From positions 124,001 to 188,000 of the forward strand of contig NZ_JACVAU010000005.1 in the NCBI RefSeq assembly GCF_014852005.1: 64,000 nt of DNA. Direction: 5' to 3'. The notes under the pieces are model-generated. The model had not been told where the DNA came from. It saw nothing but the letters and a program-made list of their open reading frames with translations, and ran no database searches. The translations under genes and the position numbers were made by a program. This DNA comes from Pseudoxanthomonas sp. PXM03. GTDB lineage: Bacteria; Pseudomonadota; Gammaproteobacteria; Xanthomonadales; Xanthomonadaceae. This document shows positions 40,329 to 50,130 of the stretch, in pieces (positions within the stretch are counted from its first letter, which is position 1; every line of letters begins with the position of its first letter).

Positions 40329-43300
40329 ATGACGACCCACGCCACGCCCGACTTCCGCCTCTACCACTCCAACGCGCTGGAGGTGCTGGCGGGCCTGCTG
40401 GCACGGGAATTGAGCACGGCCGCGCCCGGCGTGCCGCTGCTGGCGCCGGATACCGTGCTGATCCCGCAGGTCGCGATGCGGCGTTGGCTGCAGGCCACGC
40501 TGGCCACCGAGCACGGCATCGCCGCGAACCTGGAATTCCTCACCCCCGGCGAGTTCGTCGCATGTGCGCTGGACGCCAATGTGCCGGGCGAGGGCGACGA
40601 TCTCGATGCCGCGACGCTGCACTGGCGGCTGTACGCCGCGCTGACCGACCCCGTGCTGCTCGCGCGTCCGGCCATGGCGCAGATCGCCGCCTACCTGGCG
40701 GGTACCGCGTCGCGCCGGCCCGATCCACTCAAGCCGTGGGCGCTGGCGGGGGAACTGGCCGACGTGTTCGAGAAGTACCAGGCGTGGCGCCGCGACTGGT
40801 TGCTGCGCTGGGAAAGTGGCGCCGATCCCGACGACCCGCAGGCGATCCTGTGGCGCCATGTCGCCGGTGGCCACGACTATCGCGCGCGGCGCATCCAGCG
40901 CTATCTCGACCGCTTCGAGGGCTCGGGCCAGCCGTTGCCGCAGGGACTGCCGCCACGCGTGTTCGCGTTCGCCACGCTCAATGTCTCCCCCGATGTGCTG
41001 CGCGTGCTGGCTACGCAGGCGCGCGTGGGCACGCTGCATTTCTATGTCCCTTCGCCGGTGAAGGACTACTGGGGCGACCTGCAACGCCTGCGCGCGGGCG
41101 CCGAGGACGACACGACCGCCGACGCCCGCCTGCTGCAGGCCTGGGGTGCGGCGGGGCGCGACTTCATGGCCGTGATCGGCGGTTACGAACTGGTGCATCC
41201 CAGCCTGGACGTGCGCGGCCACGCCGATCCCGGCGCAGGGGGCGGCAAGTTCCAGGGCAGCCTGCTGCGGCGACTGCAGTCGGACCTGTTCCATCGCCGT
41301 GCGCAGCCGCCCGACCTGCTGCCGGCCCTGCGCACCGACGATCCCAGCCTGCAGGTACACGCCTGCCACACGCGCCTGCGAGAACTGCAGGTGCTGCACG
41401 ACCAGCTGCGAGCGTTGCTGGAGGACGACCACTTCGATCCGCCGCTGCAGCCGCGCGAGATCGCGGTGCTGGCGCCGGACATCGACCCGTACGTGCCCTA
41501 CCTGGAAGCCGTGTTCGGCGCACCGGGCGATGGCGACCGGTTGCCGTACGCGCTGGCCGACACCAGTCCGCTGGCGGGCGAGCCGTTGGCCGACGTGTTC
41601 GTGCGCCTGCTCGGCCTGCCGGTCTCGCGCTTCGGCACCCACGAGATCCTCGATCTGCTCGCCAGTGCGCCCATCGCGGACGCGGCCGGTCTCGATGCCC
41701 CCGCCTTCGAGCGCCTGCACGCGTGGCTGCAGGCCGCAGGCGCGCGCTGGGGACTGGATGCGAAGCACCGTGCCGCGCACGACGCGCCCGCCGACGATGC
41801 CTACACCTGGCAGTTCGCGCTCGACCGCCTGCTGCTGGGCCACGCCAGCGGCGCGCAGGACGACATCGCCGGCGTCGCGCCCTGGCCGGAACTGGAAGGC
41901 AGCGCGCTCGATGCGCTGGACATCCTGGTCCGCCTGTTGCGCGTGCTGGCGCGCCACCAGAAATCGCTGGGCGAAGCGATCACGCCCGCGCAATGGCGCG
42001 AACGGCTGCTCGGACTGCTCGCCGCACTGCTGCCCCGCGAGCCCACGCTGCCCGCCCGACAGCGCGCACTCGACCGCCTGCGCATGCTCATCGACGACTT
42101 CGCCGCGCAGGCGGAGAAAGCGGGCTATGCCGACACCGTGCCGGCCGACGTGGTGCGCGCGCACTTCACCACCACGCTTGCCGAAGCCGATACGCGCGCG
42201 CCCCTGCTGACCGGCGGCATCAGCTTCGGCCGCATGGTGCCGATGCGGCTGCTGCCGTTCCGCGTGATCTGCGTGCTCGGCATGAACGATGGCGACTATC
42301 CGCGCCGCGATCCCGCCGCCGGCCTGAGCAAGCTCACGGCCGAACTCGGCACCGACAAGCGCCGGCATGGCGACCGCTCGCTGCGCGAAGACGACCGCTT
42401 CCTGTTCCTGCAACTGTTCGCCGCCGCGCAGGACGTGTTCCTTCTCAGTTATCTCGGTGCCGATCCGCGCGACGGCAGCGCACGCGAACCGTCGGTGCTG
42501 GTCAGTGAACTCATCGACGCCGCCGCGCAGCAGCATGCCGATCCGGCGTCCGTCGCCAGGGCGCTGGTGGTGCACCATCCGCTGCAGCCGTTCTCGCCCG
42601 CCGCGTTCGGTGGCGATGACGACCCGCGCCGCTTCAGCTACCGCCGGCAATGGCATCCCGCCGCCGACCAGCTGGCAGGGCGACGCTCGCCCCTGCCGCG
42701 CTGGTTCCCGGGCGACGCGATGCCGCCACCCGACGACGCCGGCTCCCCGCTGTCGCTCGACCTGCTGCGCCGCTTCCTGACCGCACCGGCCGAGCAGTTC
42801 CTGCGCCAGCGGCTCGGCCTGCGGCTGGACGGGATCGACGAGACGGGCGACGACGTCGAACCGTTGCTGCTGCCGGGCCGCGGCCTGGCGCGCAGTGAAG
42901 TGCAGGCGGCCGTGTTCGCCGGGGCGCTGCAGGGCGACGATGACGCCACGCTGCATGCCGCCCTGCGCGCCCGCGCACTGCTGCCCTCGGGTCCGCTGGG
43001 GCGGCGCACGCTGGCCGCGCTGCGCAGCGAGGTCATGCCGTATGCGCGCGCCTTCGCCGACTGGCGCGGCGGCGACGTGCCGGCGACGCAGCGCATCGAG
43101 GTGGACATCGACGGCGTCGCATTGCACGGCACGCTGGCGGGCGTGTATCCGCACGGGCTTGCCCGCGTTCGCATCGGTGCTCCGGGCGGAAACGCGGCGA
43201 TCCGCGACGGCCTGGACTGGCTGCTCGCCAGTGCGGCCGGCCTGGCGCTGCCCCTGGTTCAATTCCACGAAGGCGGCAGGAAGCCGGCATCCGGCCATCC

Positions 43301-43703
43301 GTTCGGTCCCCACGTGCGCCCGCCCCTCGCTCCGGACCAGGCGCGCACGGTGCTCCGGCACCTGCTCTGGCTGCGCGAACAGGGCTTGCGCGAACCGCTG
43401 CCATTCGCGCCTTACAGCGGTTGGGAATTCTTCGCCGCCGCGCCCGACATGGAAGCGGGCCTGAAGGAAGCGGCGAAGAAATGGTACGGAAGCGAGCGCA
43501 GCTGGAGCGAAGGCAGCGGAGATGCGCTGCGGCTCGCGCTGCGCGGGTGCGATCCGTTCACCGATGACGCCACGCGGTTGCGGTTCGCGGATCTTTCGAT
43601 GTCGATCTATCTCGCGGTCACGCAGGGCGAGGTCTACGCCGGCACCGATCCCGATGCGTTGCGCGCGCTGGCTCCCGTCTTCGACGCGGAGGACGCCGGA
43701 TGA
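40329..43703 (+). CDS. recC: Exodeoxyribonuclease V subunit gamma (RecC)
   Basis: A protein of 1124 residues. The N-terminal part has FRLYHSNALEVLAGLLA and the helicase-like fold of RecC without functional ATPase motifs (MRRWLQATLATEHGIAANLEF). Further marks: FATLNVSPDVLRVLA (about 218), VLAPDIDPYVPYLEAVFG, LPYALADTSPLAGEPL, ISFGRMVPMRLLPFRVICVLGMNDGDYPR and the C-terminal YSGWEFFAAAPD. RecC recognises Chi and splits the DNA strands in RecBCD. The exact start is uncertain: ATGs at 40299, 40317 and 40329 are in frame; conservation begins at the last. Its stop overlaps recB (ATGA). Confidence 0.92.
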   Translation: MTTHATPDFRLYHSNALEVLAGLLARELSTAAPGVPLLAPDTVLIPQVAMRRWLQATLATEHGIAANLEFLTPGEFVACALDANVPGEGDDLDAATLHWRLYAALTDPVLLARPAMAQIAAYLAGTASRRPDPLKPWALAGELADVFEKYQAWRRDWLLRWESGADPDDPQAILWRHVAGGHDYRARRIQRYLDRFEGSGQPLPQGLPPRVFAFATLNVSPDVLRVLATQARVGTLHFYVPSPVKDYWGDLQRLRAGAEDDTTADARLLQAWGAAGRDFMAVIGGYELVHPSLDVRGHADPGAGGGKFQGSLLRRLQSDLFHRRAQPPDLLPALRTDDPSLQVHACHTRLRELQVLHDQLRALLEDDHFDPPLQPREIAVLAPDIDPYVPYLEAVFGAPGDGDRLPYALADTSPLAGEPLADVFVRLLGLPVSRFGTHEILDLLASAPIADAAGLDAPAFERLHAWLQAAGARWGLDAKHRAAHDAPADDAYTWQFALDRLLLGHASGAQDDIAGVAPWPELEGSALDALDILVRLLRVLARHQKSLGEAITPAQWRERLLGLLAALLPREPTLPARQRALDRLRMLIDDFAAQAEKAGYADTVPADVVRAHFTTTLAEADTRAPLLTGGISFGRMVPMRLLPFRVICVLGMNDGDYPRRDPAAGLSKLTAELGTDKRRHGDRSLREDDRFLFLQLFAAAQDVFLLSYLGADPRDGSAREPSVLVSELIDAAAQQHADPASVARALVVHHPLQPFSPAAFGGDDDPRRFSYRRQWHPAADQLAGRRSPLPRWFPGDAMPPPDDAGSPLSLDLLRRFLTAPAEQFLRQRLGLRLDGIDETGDDVEPLLLPGRGLARSEVQAAVFAGALQGDDDATLHAALRARALLPSGPLGRRTLAALRSEVMPYARAFADWRGGDVPATQRIEVDIDGVALHGTLAGVYPHGLARVRIGAPGGNAAIRDGLDWLLASAAGLALPLVQFHEGGRKPASGHPFGPHVRPPLAPDQARTVLRHLLWLREQGLREPLPFAPYSGWEFFAAAPDMEAGLKEAAKKWYGSERSWSEGSGDALRLALRGCDPFTDDATRLRFADLSMSIYLAVTQGEVYAGTDPDALRALAPVFDAEDAG

Positions 43704-46700
43704 CCGCCGCGCACGATCCCTATCTCGCGCTGCCGCTCGATGGCGTGCAATCCATCGAGGCGTCCGCCGGTACCGGCAAGACCTTCACCCTGGCCACGCT
43801 GGTCGTGCGGCTGGTGGTGGAAGGCGGCCTGCGCATCGGCGAGATCCTGGCCGTCACCTTCACCGAGGCCGCCACCCAGGAGCTGCGCGCGCGCATCCGC
43901 GCCCGCCTGCTGCTGGCGGCATCGCTGCCCGCTGTCGCCGCGGCCGATGAAGGGCCGGAAGCGGCATTGACGCGCGCGCTCCTCGACGCGCATCGAGCGC
44001 GGAGTGGCGAATCCCCCACTGCACTGCATCGCCGCCTGCGCGAAGCCGCCGACGGCATGGACCTGGCGGCGGTGTTCACCATCCATGGTTTCTGCGCACG
44101 GGTGCTGCGCGAACACGCCCTGGAAAGCGGGCACGGTTTCGATGCCCCGCAGTTGCTCGCCAACGACGCATCGCTGCGGCAGGAAATCGCCGCGGACCTG
44201 TGGCGCGCGCATGGCGTGGACGATGACGGTGCGGAGGATCTGCTTGCACTGTGGAAGGGCGGCCCCGAGGCCCTGGCGGCCGACCTGCCCGTGTTGCTGC
44301 GCGAACAGCGGTTGCAGCCGCACCCCGTCGATCCGCTGCCCGCCGACCCCGCACCCGCGTTGCGCGCAGCGGGCGAAGCACTCGCTGCCGCGTACCACGC
44401 CCACGGGAACGCGTTCCGCGATGCCCTGGTCGCCGCAGTGGAGGGCAAGGTGCTGCACGGCGGAAGCTACAAGGTCGAGTGGATCACCGCGCTGTTCGAC
44501 GCGCTGGGTGCGTGGGCGGTCGCGGATGATGCCGGCGTGCCATTCGCGCACGACAAGCTGCCGCAGCTGCGCCGTGAGGCGCTGCTGCAGAAAACCAGCA
44601 AGGGCGGCACGGGCCGCACCCCGGCGTCGCCGTTGAGCGATGCCATCGACGTGTACCTGCAGATGCAGGACCGCATCGAGGCTTACCGGGAGGCGCGCCG
44701 CGTCGCCCTGCTGCATCGCCTGCGCGACGATGCCCGGGCACGGCTGGTGCTGCGCAAACAGCAGCTGCGCGCGCAGACCTACGACGACCTGATCGACGGC
44801 GTCGCCGACGCGCTCGAAACGCCGCATGCGGACGCCCTGGTGCAGCGCCTGCGGGCGCAGTACCGCGTCGCGCTGGTCGACGAGTTCCAGGACACCGATC
44901 CACGCCAGTGGCGCATCTTCGACCGCGTGTTCGGCAGCAGGAGTCCGCAGCCGGCGCTGTTCGTCATCGGGGATCCCAAGCAGGCGATCTACGGCTTCCG
45001 TGGCGGCGACGTGGAAACCTACCTCGCCGCGCAGGCCGATGCCGTCGCCGCGCCACCGCTGTCGCACAACTTCCGTTCGCGGCCCTCGGTGCTGCGCGCC
45101 ATCGAAGCGCTGTACGCACAGGCCGGCGACGCCGCGTTCGTCGATGAGCGCATCCGTTTCCATCCGGTCGCGCCCGGCGGCACCCGTCACGATGACGACT
45201 TCCAGCGTCATGGCACGGCCGCACCTGCGCTGACCGTGTGGCAGGCGCCATCGCCAGCGCCCGGACCGGACGGCAAGCTCAAGCCCTGGGACGCAGGCAC
45301 CTCGCGTGAGCTGGCCACCGCTGCCTGCGTGGCCGCCATCCATGGCGTGCTGGTCGAGGCGCGGTCCGGCGCGGCGACGATCGCCGGCAGACCCGTGCGG
45401 CCCGGCGACATCGCCGTGCTGGTCCGCACGCACCGGGATGCCACCCGCATCCGGCAGGCGCTGGCCGAGGTCGGCATTCCCGCCGTCGCGGCCGGCAAGC
45501 TCAGCCTGTTCGCCACGCCGGAAGCACGCGAACTGCATGCGCTGCTGCGCACGTTGATGCACGGCGCGGACGACGGCCATCTGCGCACCGCGCTGTCCAC
45601 TGTCTTGCTGGGCGTGGATGCCACCGGCATCGCCGCACTCGAGACCGACGGCGATGCGATGCGCCGCTGGCAACAGCGCGCACAGGACTGGCGCGAACGC
45701 CTGCAACGCGGTGGCCCGCTGGCGCTGGTCAACGACCTGTGCGCGGAGCACGCCCCGCGCCTGCTCGGCCTGCTCGACGGTGAGCGCAGGCTCACCAACT
45801 ACCTGCAGACGGCCGAAATGCTGCAGGAGGCCGACGCCCGTACGCTCGGCCTGCCCGGCCTCGTCGACTGGCTGGCCGCTGCCATCGCCGATGCCGGCAC
45901 CGGCGCCGATGACGACGCGCAGCTGCTGCGGCTGGAATCCGATGCGCACCGCGTGCAGGTGGTGACGCTGCACAAGAGCAAGGGCCTGGAGTATCCGCTG
46001 GTGTTCCTGCCGTACGCAGGCATCGGCGGCAAGGCGCCCGATCCCGGCCAGCGTGTCGTCGTCACCGACGCGGATGGCCGCGTGCTGCACTGGAAGCTGC
46101 AGGAAGAGGTCTCCGGCTGGAGCGCGGCCAAGGCGCAATGGAGCGAGGCACAGCGCGCCGAAGATGCGCGCCTGCTGTACGTCGGCCTGACCCGTGCCTG
46201 CCACGCGCTGTGGCTGGCAGCGGGCGCCTTCTACCAGCACGCCCAGTCACCGCTGTGGGCGATGGTGCGCGATGTCGACGCCCTGCGGGCGCGCGACCCG
46301 GGCATCTGCATCGACTCCACGTCGCCGCCCGCGGCATTGCCGTGGTTGCCGTCCGTGGCCGAGGGCGCGGTGCCGCCCGCCCGCATCGCCCGGCGTTCCA
46401 TCGCGCCCGACTGGTGGGTCTACAGCTTCACCCAGCTCGCACATGCCGATGCGGGCCACGCCATCGATGCCGCTGCCACCGAGGCCGATGGCGCGGCCGC
46501 GGACGAACCGGTGCAGCCGCCCGATGACGCAGACGCATCCCCCGGCATCACCGCCGACGCGTACGACCCGCGTTTCAGTGGCAGCCGTTTCGGCAACGTG
46601 CTGCATGCGGCGCTCGAAGACACCCGCTTCAGTGCATGGGCGCAGTGGCAGGTGGGCGATGCGGCGCCGGAAGGAGAACATGCTGCCCTGCTCGCCGCGC

Positions 46701-47317
46701 TGCGCAGGGAAGGCTACGCCCAGGACGACCTGGCCGACGGCATCGCGCTGCTCACCTCGCTGGTCGGGCGCACGCTGACCGTCGCGCTGCCCGAGGGCGG
46801 CGCACTGCATGCGCTGGGCGAATACGAGCGGCGTGCCGAAATCGAATTCCATTTCGCCCTCGCGCCCACTGCCGTGCCGACGTTGCTGGCGCTGCTGCAC
46901 GCGCATGACGTGGTGCGCGCCCGCCAGGGGTTCGGCCTGCGCTCGCGGCTGGAAGGGTTGATGACCGGCAAGATCGATTTGACCTACGTGCGCGACGGGC
47001 GCTGGTACGTGCTCGACTACAAGTCCAACCGCCTGCCGCGCTACGACGCGCCTGCGCTGGCCGCCGCGATGGCGCACAGCGAGTACGACCTGCAGGCCCT
47101 GGTCTACACCGTCGCGCTGCACCGCTGGCTGCGTTTCCGCCTGGGCGACGGCTACGACTACGCGCGCGACTTCGGCGGCATCCGCTACGTGTTCTGCCGC
47201 GGGCTCGAACCCGCGCGCGATGCGTCGCTCGGTGTGCATGCGCAGCGCTTCGCGCCGGAACTCGTGCACGCACTCGACGCCCTGTTCGCCGGCCACGGTC
47301 GGGAGGCGGCCGCATGA
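43700..47317 (+). CDS. recB: Exodeoxyribonuclease V subunit beta (RecB)
   Basis: A protein of 1205 residues, a 3'-5' helicase with a C-terminal nuclease. Walker A SIEASAGTGKTFTLATL (18-34), helicase motifs AVTFTEAATQELRARI, VALVDEFQDTDPRQWRIF (about 391), ALFVIGDPKQAIYGFRGGDVETYL, VTLHKSKGLEYPLVFLP and RLLYVGLTRACHALWLA. The nuclease motif GKIDLTYVRDGRWYVLDYKSN lies at about 1093-1113, with both Asp and the Lys expected for catalysis. Part of RecBCD for double-strand-break repair and degradation of foreign linear DNA. It overlaps recC by four bases and recD by four. Confidence 0.94.
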   Translation: MTAAHDPYLALPLDGVQSIEASAGTGKTFTLATLVVRLVVEGGLRIGEILAVTFTEAATQELRARIRARLLLAASLPAVAAADEGPEAALTRALLDAHRARSGESPTALHRRLREAADGMDLAAVFTIHGFCARVLREHALESGHGFDAPQLLANDASLRQEIAADLWRAHGVDDDGAEDLLALWKGGPEALAADLPVLLREQRLQPHPVDPLPADPAPALRAAGEALAAAYHAHGNAFRDALVAAVEGKVLHGGSYKVEWITALFDALGAWAVADDAGVPFAHDKLPQLRREALLQKTSKGGTGRTPASPLSDAIDVYLQMQDRIEAYREARRVALLHRLRDDARARLVLRKQQLRAQTYDDLIDGVADALETPHADALVQRLRAQYRVALVDEFQDTDPRQWRIFDRVFGSRSPQPALFVIGDPKQAIYGFRGGDVETYLAAQADAVAAPPLSHNFRSRPSVLRAIEALYAQAGDAAFVDERIRFHPVAPGGTRHDDDFQRHGTAAPALTVWQAPSPAPGPDGKLKPWDAGTSRELATAACVAAIHGVLVEARSGAATIAGRPVRPGDIAVLVRTHRDATRIRQALAEVGIPAVAAGKLSLFATPEARELHALLRTLMHGADDGHLRTALSTVLLGVDATGIAALETDGDAMRRWQQRAQDWRERLQRGGPLALVNDLCAEHAPRLLGLLDGERRLTNYLQTAEMLQEADARTLGLPGLVDWLAAAIADAGTGADDDAQLLRLESDAHRVQVVTLHKSKGLEYPLVFLPYAGIGGKAPDPGQRVVVTDADGRVLHWKLQEEVSGWSAAKAQWSEAQRAEDARLLYVGLTRACHALWLAAGAFYQHAQSPLWAMVRDVDALRARDPGICIDSTSPPAALPWLPSVAEGAVPPARIARRSIAPDWWVYSFTQLAHADAGHAIDAAATEADGAAADEPVQPPDDADASPGITADAYDPRFSGSRFGNVLHAALEDTRFSAWAQWQVGDAAPEGEHAALLAALRREGYAQDDLADGIALLTSLVGRTLTVALPEGGALHALGEYERRAEIEFHFALAPTAVPTLLALLHAHDVVRARQGFGLRSRLEGLMTGKIDLTYVRDGRWYVLDYKSNRLPRYDAPALAAAMAHSEYDLQALVYTVALHRWLRFRLGDGYDYARDFGGIRYVFCRGLEPARDASLGVHAQRFAPELVHALDALFAGHGREAAA

Positions 47318-49191
47318 GCCTGCTCGAGGCCCTGTTCCGCAACGGCCACCTGCGCACCCTGGACCACGCCCTCGCGCAGAGCCTGCGCCGCCTGGATGCG
47401 TCCACGCCCGACGCGGTACTGGCCGCCGCCGCGCTGGCGTCGCTCGCCGTCGCCAAGGGCCATGCCGGACTCTCGCTGCGCGAGCCGCAGGCACTGCTCG
47501 ATGCCGAAGCCCCCATCGACTGGCCATCCGCCGACGCGTGGCGCGCATGCCTTGCCGCCTCGCGCTGGGTGGCGACGCCGGACGATGCCGATGCCGCCGC
47601 CGATCCGCACGCGCCGCTGGTGCTGGAACAGAACCTGCTCTACCTGCGCCGCTATCGCGAGTACGAACGCGCGCTCGCGCTCGGCCTGCAACGCCTCGCC
47701 GCGCACGCGGTGCCGGCAACCGGCATCGATGCGCTCGCGCCCGTGTTCGCGCAGCTGTTTCCGCCGGCCGCGCACGATGCTCACCAGGCGCGTGCCGCCG
47801 CGCTCGCGCTGCGCCATGCCCTGCTGCTGGTCACAGGCGGTCCCGGTACCGGCAAGACCACCACGACCGCGCGCCTGCTGGTGCTGCTGGTCGCACAGGC
47901 GCAGCACGCGGGCCGTGCCGCGACGCGCATCGCCCTGGCCGCGCCTACCGGCCGCGCCGCCGAACGCATGGCCGAGAGCGTCCGCCATGCGGTGCAGGCC
48001 TTGGCGGCGCAGGGCGTGGACGCCGACCTGCTCGCGACGCTGCCCACCACGGGTACGACGCTGCACCGGTTGCTCGGCACGATTCCGGATTTGCCCCGCT
48101 TCCGCCATCACGCCGACAATCCGCTGCCGTTCGACGTGGTGGTCGTCGACGAAGCCTCGATGATCGACCTGCCGCTGATGGCCAAGCTGGTGGACGCCGT
48201 GGCCGATGGCACGCGCCTGGTGCTGCTGGGCGATCCGGACCAGTTGCCATCGGTGGAAGCGGGCGACGTGCTGGCGGCCATCCTCAGCGCGGCGGGGCAA
48301 GGCAACGACCTCGGCATGCAGGATGCCGGGGCGCTCCGCCCGCTGCTCGGTGATGTACCGCCCGCTGATCACAAGGCAAGCGAGGATCATCGACAGGGCC
48401 GCTTCGCCGGCATCCGCGTGCACCTGCAGCGCGGCTGGCGCCAGAGCGAGGCCCTGCAGCTGACGCCGCTGGCCGCTGCGGTGCGCGAAGGCGATGCCTC
48501 CGCCACGCTGTCGCAGCTGCGCGGCGACACGCTTGCCGGCGTGCGGTTCCACGAAGACCTGGCCGATCCTCTCGACGCGCAGCGCGAAGACCTGCTGTCG
48601 CACTGGCGCGCGCTGGGCGAAGCCGCCACGCCCACCGACGCGCTGTCGCTGTCTGCGCGCCTGCGCATCCTCACCGCCGTGCGTGAAGGCCCGCAGGGCG
48701 CACGCACGTTGAACGCCCGCATCGAGCGCCTGCTGGTGGAGGGCGGCACCGGCCTGCAGCGCGCCGGGCAGGGCCACTTCCACGGACAGCTCGTCATCGT
48801 CACCGAGAACAGCTATCGCCACCGCCTGTTCAACGGCGACATCGGGCTGTGTTTCCGCGATGCGAAAGGCGTGTTGCTGGCCTGGTTTCCGGGCGACACA
48901 CCCGCACAGCCGCGCGCGTTCCACCCCGCATCGTTGCCCGCGCATGAGTCCGCGTTCGCCATGACCGTGCACAAGGCGCAGGGCAGCGAGTTCGACGCGG
49001 TCTGGCTGCTGCTGCCGGCACGCGGCAACCGCGTGCTGTCGCGCGAGCTGGTCTACACCGGCATCACCCGCGCCCGACGCGAACTGCACGTCGCCGGCAG
49101 CGAAGCGGTGATCCGCGACGCACTGTCGCGGCATGCAAGCCGGTGGTCGGGGCTGGGCTGGCGGTTGGCGCGTCCACGCATCGCGTCGTAA
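47314..49191 (+). CDS. recD: Exodeoxyribonuclease V subunit alpha (RecD)
   Basis: A protein of 625 residues, the 5'-3' helicase of RecBCD. Walker A TGGPGTGKTTTTARLL (about 174-189), motif Ia ALAAPTGRAAERMAES, Walker B VVVDEASMIDLPLMAKL, GDPDQLPSVEAGDVLA, and motifs V/VI in FAMTVHKAQGSEFDAVWLLLP and RELVYTGITRARRELHVAG. The domain order and length fit RecD1. It starts inside the recB stop (ATGA), completing the operon recC-recB-recD. No obvious terminator follows within 100 bases. Confidence 0.93.
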   Translation: MSLLEALFRNGHLRTLDHALAQSLRRLDASTPDAVLAAAALASLAVAKGHAGLSLREPQALLDAEAPIDWPSADAWRACLAASRWVATPDDADAAADPHAPLVLEQNLLYLRRYREYERALALGLQRLAAHAVPATGIDALAPVFAQLFPPAAHDAHQARAAALALRHALLLVTGGPGTGKTTTTARLLVLLVAQAQHAGRAATRIALAAPTGRAAERMAESVRHAVQALAAQGVDADLLATLPTTGTTLHRLLGTIPDLPRFRHHADNPLPFDVVVVDEASMIDLPLMAKLVDAVADGTRLVLLGDPDQLPSVEAGDVLAAILSAAGQGNDLGMQDAGALRPLLGDVPPADHKASEDHRQGRFAGIRVHLQRGWRQSEALQLTPLAAAVREGDASATLSQLRGDTLAGVRFHEDLADPLDAQREDLLSHWRALGEAATPTDALSLSARLRILTAVREGPQGARTLNARIERLLVEGGTGLQRAGQGHFHGQLVIVTENSYRHRLFNGDIGLCFRDAKGVLLAWFPGDTPAQPRAFHPASLPAHESAFAMTVHKAQGSEFDAVWLLLPARGNRVLSRELVYTGITRARRELHVAGSEAVIRDALSRHASRWSGLGWRLARPRIAS

Positions 49192-49376
49192 CACCGCAGT
49201 GCGGTGCAACCGCATCGCACGCGCGTCGCAAAGCATGAACACGGGTTTGCGGTCACGCCCCCAAGGGCGTATACCTGTCCTGGCTGACTGGCAGTCTCCT
49301 CCGCCGCCTCCCGCGGGCCGATTTCTCTCCCTCTCGGCTTACCGAACGCGACTGAGCGCGTGCCGAGGAGGTGTGT

Positions 49377-49649
49377 ATGACGAACCAGCAGGTCCAGGTG
49401 TTCATTCTCCATCTGGGATCGCAGCAATCCATTGGTCCCGGTGACCTGCGGGTGATGTGGGCCACGGCGTGCGAATCGCTCGATATCGCGGTGTCCCGGC
49501 GCGAGCTTGGCCACGGTCACAACACCGGTCGCCCGTGCTTCAGTCTGTGGGCGGGCCGCCAATTCCATCGCGCACCGGCCGAAAGGCGGATGCGTGCCCT
49601 GCTTGAAGCGCGTGGTTTCCTGTTCACGCTTACGCATACCGCCCTGTAG
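49377..49649 (+). CDS. Small protein of unknown function
   Basis: A 90-residue cytoplasmic protein. The N-terminal QVFILHLGSQQSIGPGDLRVMW and C-terminal FHRAPAERRMRALLEARGFLFTL suggest a compact alpha/beta fold. The start is well supported: GAGGAG lies six bases before the ATG. A GTG two codons earlier is in frame but less likely. It is followed within eight bases by another small unknown gene whose AGGAGGG site overlaps this stop, so the pair forms an operon. No family is recognised. Confidence 0.65.
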   Translation: MTNQQVQVFILHLGSQQSIGPGDLRVMWATACESLDIAVSRRELGHGHNTGRPCFSLWAGRQFHRAPAERRMRALLEARGFLFTLTHTAL

Positions 49650-49657
49650 GAGGGTGC

Positions 49658-50002
49658 ATGGCTTTTGATGTTGGGATCGGCAAGTGCCGGTCGGTGTCGT
49701 CGGATTCGGTGGAAGTCTGGGTGGATGGTTCCATCGTCCGCCGGCTGGTGCCGGAGACCAAATGGCAGCGTGATGGCATCAGCGTGCTGCATGTGCCGTC
49801 GAAGCTGTGCAGTGCCCGTCATCCGTTGACGGTGGGCGAGGAGGTGTTCCTGGACACCGGCCTGATCAACGCCAACAGCGTGGGCAAGCTGGATGTGGCC
49901 GGCGGTGGCGAGTTCGCCAAGGCACGCCTGTCGATGCTGGTGCCCACCATCGACCCCACCCCGACGCCCCCCCAGCCCTCGCGCAAGGCGAGCTGGCGCT
50001 GA
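49658..50002 (+). CDS. Small protein of unknown function, second gene of the pair
   Basis: A 114-residue protein without signal peptide or membrane helix. The middle is beta-rich (VEVWVDGSIVRRLVPET, ISVLHVPSKLC) and the C-terminus is a proline/threonine-rich tail (PTIDPTPTPPQPS). The ribosome binding site AGGAGGG lies directly before it, overlapping the upstream stop. The Asp/Gly-rich strands resemble a small carbohydrate-binding or regulatory beta fold, but I cannot name a family. Co-directional with recD yet about 470 bases beyond it. Confidence 0.6.
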   Translation: MAFDVGIGKCRSVSSDSVEVWVDGSIVRRLVPETKWQRDGISVLHVPSKLCSARHPLTVGEEVFLDTGLINANSVGKLDVAGGGEFAKARLSMLVPTIDPTPTPPQPSRKASWR

Positions 50003-50130
50003 GAACCTCCCGCGCGTGCCCCGGCACGCGCCGTCAGATGGTGGTTGCGCCTTCCCGATGACCGAAGCGGCCCCACGCCGGCCGACGAATGGTGCGTGCC
50101 CGACGTCGGGGTTCGCACGCTCATGCCAGC

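Noticed and set aside
40221-43361. Long open frame opposite recC
   Set aside because: Antisense shadow of recC; composition is typical for a non-coding frame.
43634-46240. Long open frame opposite recB
   Set aside because: Antisense shadow of recB with no motif.
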